Positions 61,610-64,000 of a stretch of DNA of 64,000 bases are shown in pieces. Every line of letters begins with the position of its first letter. Position 1 is the stretch's first letter. The translations under genes and the position numbers were made by a program. The notes beneath the pieces were generated by a model. That model did not search any database. It was given only the letters and a program-made list of their open reading frames with translations, and was not told where the DNA came from. This DNA is from Aphanothece sacrum FPU1. GTDB lineage: Bacteria > Cyanobacteriota > Cyanobacteriia > Cyanobacteriales > Microcystaceae. Location of the stretch: the NCBI RefSeq assembly GCF_003864295.1, contig NZ_BDQK01000013.1, positions 372,001-436,000 of the forward strand, in the 5' to 3' direction.

Positions 61610-62200
61610 TTAAAATTTCTCTCCACTTAGGATAAAAATAGGGTCAACGGCCGCAAAAGTTTGATTTATCCCTCGCGTTTCTAAACGGTTGATGCCTGAT
61701 TGTACTACTTCTATGTTACGCGCTTGTAATTCGGATAATCCTTCAGAGATGAGATATAAAGTTTCTAAATTTCCGGCTGTGGCGACTAAACGTCCTTCTG
61801 GCTTTAAATATTGCCAAACTTTGAGTATTATCTCTTTAATGGGACGACCTCCTTCGATACACACCCTATCGGGTAGGGGTTGTAGTTCCCCTAGACAGTC
61901 GGGGGCCTTTCCTTCAAAGATTTTGACGTTCTCGACTCCAAAGCGATCACAATTTTGCCGAATTAATTTAACTACATCTTCGTCCCGTTCTACGGCAATA
62001 ATGGTATTTTCTGGGCAAAGTAAACCTATTTCTACAGGAATTGTTCCAGTTCCTGCGCCAATATCCCAGATGACTGAGTTTGATTTAAGTCTGAGGGCAG
62101 AAACCAGCAATAGACGTACTTCGCGTTTACTTAGAGGAATACCTGGTAAACGTTCAAATAGTTCGTCAGGAATGCCAGGAGTTTTGTAGGGCCAAAGCAT
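61610..62200 (-). CDS. cbiT: precorrin-6B C15-methyltransferase (decarboxylating), CbiT
   Basis: A cobalamin-pathway enzyme. The 196-residue protein begins PYKTPGIPDELFERLPGIP and has LTKREVR-like SKREVRLLLVSAL, the SAM-binding IWDIGAGTGTIPVEI and AVERDEDVVKLIRQN, then DRVCIEGGRPIKEI. This is the stand-alone CbiT, not the CobL fusion. The gene is divergent from the phytyltransferase. Confidence 0.93.
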   Translation of the reverse strand: MLWPYKTPGIPDELFERLPGIPLSKREVRLLLVSALRLKSNSVIWDIGAGTGTIPVEIGLLCPENTIIAVERDEDVVKLIRQNCDRFGVENVKIFEGKAPDCLGELQPLPDRVCIEGGRPIKEIILKVWQYLKPEGRLVATAGNLETLYLISEGLSELQARNIEVVQSGINRLETRGINQTFAAVDPIFILSGEKF

Positions 62201-62309
62201 GATTATAAGGTGGGGAGGAGAAAAGATTAATTAGGGTTGCGACATTAATTATAAAACCCTTTATGATTTAATAAAGTATCAACATAAAAAGAAAGACTAA
62301 AGTTATTCT

Positions 62310-63260
62310 ATGCCTCAAATTTCTTTGGTGAAGCCTAAAAATTTTACAGCCTCTATTTTTTCTGGATTATGGAGTTTTTGGAAGTTTTCCCGTCCTCATA
62401 CCATTTTTGGCACGAGTTTAAGTGTTTTATGTTTATATTTTATTGCTTTGCCAGCTACTAATAATGTTATTAATTTAAGTAATTTCGTTTATTTATTAGG
62501 GGCTTTAATGGCTTGTTTATGTGGCAATATTTATATTGTAGGATTGAATCAATTAGAAGATCGAGAAATTGATCAGATTAATAAACCTCATTTACCTATT
62601 GCTGCGGGAGAATTTTCGGTTAAACAAGGCATATTAATTGTTGCAATTACAGGTATTTTATCCTTAGTATTAGGTTTTATTTTTGGTTGGTGGTTATTGG
62701 CAACTATTGGCATTAGTTTAGTCATTGGGACAGCTTATTCTTTGCCACCTATTCGTCTGAAAAGATTTCCTTTTTTTGCCGCTTTATGTATTTTTACTGT
62801 AAGGGGTTTAATTGTTAATCTAGGATTATTTTTGTATTTTACCAGCCGTCTCAGTAATACTGCTTTTTTGCTTCCTTCTATTTGGATTTTAACTGGTTTT
62901 ATTGTAGTATTTACTGTAGCGATCGCCATTTTTAAAGATGTTCCAGATCTCGAAGGTGATAAACAATATAATATCATAACTTTTACTTTATTACTAGGAA
63001 AATCTAGTATTTTCAAGATAACTTGTGGCATCATTATTTTTTGTTATTTGACCATGATTGTGATAGGAATATTTCAGATATCTGGTATAAATTCTTGGAT
63101 TTTAATATCTTCTCACCTTAGCTTATTAGGGTTAATAATTTGGCGTAGTCAAGGAGTTGATTTAGACAATAAAGGAGAAATTACTCAATTTTATCAGTTT
63201 ATTTGGAAACTCTTTTTCTTAGAATATTTCCTGTTTCCTACCGCTTGTCTTTTCTCTTAA
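62310..63260 (+). CDS. hpt: homogentisate phytyltransferase
   Basis: A membrane prenyltransferase joining homogentisate and phytyl diphosphate, the committed step to tocopherol. The 316-residue protein has about eight spans, FSRPHTIFGTSLSV, the prenyl-diphosphate site NQLEDREIDQINKPHLPIAAG (first Asp motif), RLKRFPFFAALCIFTVRG and the second motif KDVPDLEGD. It resembles the cyanobacterial Hpt rather than plastoquinone-type enzymes. Confidence 0.92.
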   Translation: MPQISLVKPKNFTASIFSGLWSFWKFSRPHTIFGTSLSVLCLYFIALPATNNVINLSNFVYLLGALMACLCGNIYIVGLNQLEDREIDQINKPHLPIAAGEFSVKQGILIVAITGILSLVLGFIFGWWLLATIGISLVIGTAYSLPPIRLKRFPFFAALCIFTVRGLIVNLGLFLYFTSRLSNTAFLLPSIWILTGFIVVFTVAIAIFKDVPDLEGDKQYNIITFTLLLGKSSIFKITCGIIIFCYLTMIVIGIFQISGINSWILISSHLSLLGLIIWRSQGVDLDNKGEITQFYQFIWKLFFLEYFLFPTACLFS

Positions 63261-63278
63261 ACAATTATCCATTATCTA

Positions 63279-64000
63279 ATGATGTCTAATTTTGATTCTC
63301 TTGAACAGTCCCTAAAACATTTTTTTGGTTACGATACTTTTCGTCCAGGACAGGCTAAAATTGTCGAAGAAGCTCTACAAAATAGAGATTTATTAATTAT
63401 TATGCCCACAGGAGGAGGCAAGTCTTTATGTTTCCAACTGCCGGCCCTTCTGAAACCAGGATTAAGTGTAGTTGTCTCTCCTTTAATTGCCTTAATGCAG
63501 GATCAAGTAGATTCTTTATTAGACAATGGAATTGGGGCGACCTTTCTTAATAGTACCCTAAGTTGGGAACAATTACAATCACGAGAACAAGCTATTATTA
63601 AAGGTAAAATTAAATTACTTTATGTGGCCCCAGAAAGATTATTAAATGACAAATTTCTTCCTTTTCTTGATTTTATTGCTTCTAAAATAGGACTATCTGC
63701 TTTTGCCATTGATGAGGCCCATTGTGTATCAGAATGGGGTCATGATTTTCGTCCAGAATATCGACAATTAAGACAACTGCGTAAACGATATCCTCAAGTT
63801 CCTGTATTTGCTTTAACTGCCACAGCAACTAAACGAGTTAGAGAAGATATTGTACAACAATTAAATCTCAGAGAACCAGGAGTTCATCTTGCTAGTTTTG
63901 ATCGACCTAATTTATATTATGAAGTAGTTCCTAGATCTGGTAATAATTATCTTGAATTAGTTAAATATGTTCGCCGTCAAAAAGGGTCAGGAATTATTTA
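63279..64000 (+). CDS. recQ: ATP-dependent DNA helicase RecQ, N-terminal part (cut by window edge)
   Basis: The first 240 codons of a superfamily 2 helicase acting in recombination and repair. Visible: [18 protein letters not shown], Walker [30 protein letters not shown], the Walker [18 protein letters not shown] and LTATAT, all RecQ motifs in order. Two consecutive Met codons (63279 and 63282) are possible starts. The rest lies beyond the window. Confidence 0.95.
   Translation, partial: MMSNFDSLEQSLKHFFGYDTFRPGQAKIVEEALQNRDLLIIMPTGGGKSLCFQLPALLKPGLSVVVSPLIALMQDQVDSLLDNGIGATFLNSTLSWEQLQSREQAIIKGKIKLLYVAPERLLNDKFLPFLDFIASKIGLSAFAIDEAHCVSEWGHDFRPEYRQLRQLRKRYPQVPVFALTATATKRVREDIVQQLNLREPGVHLASFDRPNLYYEVVPRSGNNYLELVKYVRRQKGSGII

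Overview
The window is a piece of a cyanobacterial chromosome. It is AT-rich, carries many GCGATCGC (HIP1) octamers, and encodes cyanobacteria-specific proteins: NdhM, a BCH1/PucC-type MFS protein, homogentisate phytyltransferase, phycobiliprotein subunits and their lyases, and a spondin/PEP-CTERM protein. C-phycoerythrin genes with a CcaS/CcaR photosensory pair, together with the foldback repeats, point to a unicellular phycoerythrin-containing strain of the Cyanothece/Rippkaea/Crocosphaera type. That placement is an inference. I see no rRNA, tRNA, CRISPR array or prophage.

Layout. 1-2608 (minus): the rimP-nusA-ylxR-infB translation/transcription operon, infB cut by the window edge. 3178-10116: murD, a GST, msrB, a small coiled-coil protein and putA. 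10167-12443: an HTH/PIN pair that looks like a toxin-antitoxin module, a second excisionase-like DNA-binding protein and a 36-residue membrane peptide. 12451-20227: uvrB, a stand-alone HsdR-N-type nuclease-like gene, a PucC-family transporter, a Uma2 nuclease-like gene, a WecG/TagA glycosyltransferase and a RimK-type protease-like gene. 20388-24298 (minus): asd-dapA-rnj. 24463-24777: a palindrome and the relic of an IS200/IS605 (TnpB-type) right end. 24950-33740: ppa, ndhM, a PaO-like Rieske oxygenase, a GT2-TPR protein, a divergent ferrochelatase with a His-rich tail, a 264-bp tandem repeat, pdxH, HNH. 33971-40625: glyA, aat and three polytopic membrane proteins probably concerned with envelope lipids or glycans.

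The most distinctive region is 41819-51443. It holds a CcaS-type cyanobacteriochrome histidine kinase with three PAS domains, its probable partner CcaR, the PE lyase genes cpeZ and cpeY, the PE subunit genes cpeA and cpeB, and the divergent lyase genes cpeS and cpeT. ccaR overlaps cpeZ by four bases, so the regulator is probably made with the lyases. Two toxin-antitoxin modules (one toxin frameshifted) sit between ccaS and ccaR, and related foldback repeats in opposite orientation lie just outside both ends of the cluster. Four TTAGGGG heptamers replace the expected ribosome-binding region of cpeZ.

51623-64000: a Ser/Thr kinase whose leader contains ten 7-bp repeats, a small conserved protein, anmK, an ABCD/SbmA-like ABC transporter, a spondin/PEP-CTERM protein, one apparently complete IS1634-family insertion sequence, cdsA, cbiT, homogentisate phytyltransferase and the start of recQ.

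The window is also rich in small palindromic or foldback repeats of several families. Many lie at gene ends, and one supplies the stop codon of cpeY.
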